Assembly: GCA_016711105.1 (NCBI GenBank)
Contig: JADJTO010000002.1
Span: 310,001 to 374,000 of the forward strand
Source: Micropruina sp.
GTDB taxonomy: Bacteria; Actinomycetota; Actinomycetes; Propionibacteriales; Propionibacteriaceae
Reading direction: 5' to 3'
Length of the DNA stretch: 64,000 bases
Numbering within the stretch: the stretch's first letter is position 1; every line of letters begins with the position of its first letter. The notes under the pieces are model-generated. The model had not been told where the DNA came from and did not search any database. It saw only the letters and a program-made list of their open reading frames with translations. Made by a program: the position numbers and the translations under genes. Below are positions 63,834 through 64,000 of the stretch, one piece after another.

Positions 63834-64000
63834 GTGCAACGCTCCGAGGTGACCACACGGGTACTCGCCTGGTATGACGCCAACGCCCGCGACCTGCCGT
63901 GGCGGCGCGAGGGAGTCGGCCCCTGGGCCGTTCTGGTCAGCGAGTTCATGTGCCAACAAACCCCCGTGGCCCGGGTTGTCGAGCCGTGGGCCGCATGGTT
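63834..64000 (+). CDS. mutY: A/G-specific adenine glycosylase MutY (partial, runs off right edge)
   Basis: Only the first 55 residues are in the window, from a GTG (VQRSEVTTRVLAWYDANARD). LPWRREGVGPWAVLVSEFMC is the MutY start, with the catalytic-helix approach; the usual QQT follows directly (CQQTPVARVVEPW). It removes adenine opposite 8-oxoguanine. Adjacent to radA-disA as in other Actinobacteria, and it complements the MutT1-like gene in the GO repair system. Confidence 0.92.
   Translation, partial: MQRSEVTTRVLAWYDANARDLPWRREGVGPWAVLVSEFMCQQTPVARVVEPWAAW

Overview
The window is high-GC actinobacterial DNA, most likely from the Propionibacteriaceae. The strongest taxonomic marker is a methylmalonyl-CoA transcarboxylase operon (5S, 12S, a small helical protein and the 1.3S biotin carrier; about 15.3-18.9 kb), the hallmark of the propionate-forming Wood-Werkman cycle. 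Mycothiol genes (mshD, mycothione reductase), CarD, GlnR, a DUF222/HNH endonuclease and neighbourhoods known from Mycobacterium (ispF-ispD-carD, lpqE, radA-disA, proC with an Rv0500A-like HTH gene and bS22, resA-ccdA-resB-ccsB) agree with this.

Layout. 0-5 kb: DUF2207 membrane protein (cut by the left edge), zinc metallopeptidase, ispF, ispD, carD. 5-8.6 kb: fructose PTS (fruA, a damaged fruK, a DeoR regulator). 8.9-13.5 kb: LpqE-like lipoprotein, a poly-G tract, regX3, phoU, HNH endonuclease, gpmA. 13.6-20.8 kb: SDR, SRPBCC and DUF1801 proteins, transcarboxylase operon, DUF697 GTPase, unknown membrane protein. 20.8-31.3 kb: EamA transporter, amino-acid permease, typA, DUF808 protein, DUF480-methyltransferase fusion, ECF sigma factor with partner, hydrolase, ygfZ, nitrobindin-like protein. 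31.4-36.5 kb: dtd, then glnR-mshD-ppk1-mutT1. 36.5-41.3 kb: senX3 and pstB-pstA-pstC-pstS. 41.5-49.4 kb: DUF2510 protein, then a cytochrome c maturation operon that runs on into mycothione reductase and a NagZ-like lipoprotein. 49.4-54.9 kb: N-acetylglucosamine utilisation (nagA, nagB, nagE, a DasR-like regulator, divergent EIIB, EIIA and a HAD phosphatase). 54.9-64 kb: SRPBCC, glutaredoxin-like, bS22, HTH, proC, asd, CPBP protease, TIM-barrel isomerase, VOC protein, radA, disA, an Rv3587c-like protein and the start of mutY (cut by the right edge).

How the parts work together. Phosphate is a theme: regX3/phoU, senX3 and pst lie in separate places but share 11-bp GTTCACC direct repeats (PHO-box type) in front of phoU/regX3 and in front of pstS, and ppk1 is nearby. 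Carbon intake is by two sugar PTS systems, each with its own regulator. Redox protection by mycothiol is embedded in two unrelated operons.

Sequence quality matters here. At least fifteen otherwise ordinary genes carry single-base frameshifts, often at runs of G or C, and two genes (fruK and the 5S transcarboxylase) lack roughly 120-155 bp of conserved sequence. In several cases restoring one base recreates a conserved motif or an exact 4-bp start/stop overlap with the next gene. I therefore read most of them as sequencing or assembly errors and give the reconstructed gene extents. I saw no tRNA or rRNA gene, CRISPR array, insertion sequence or prophage, and no convincing wholly new system. 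The most original leads are regulatory (PHO boxes, a phased DasR-type operator, unexplained inverted repeats) and one tiny secreted-peptide ORF.
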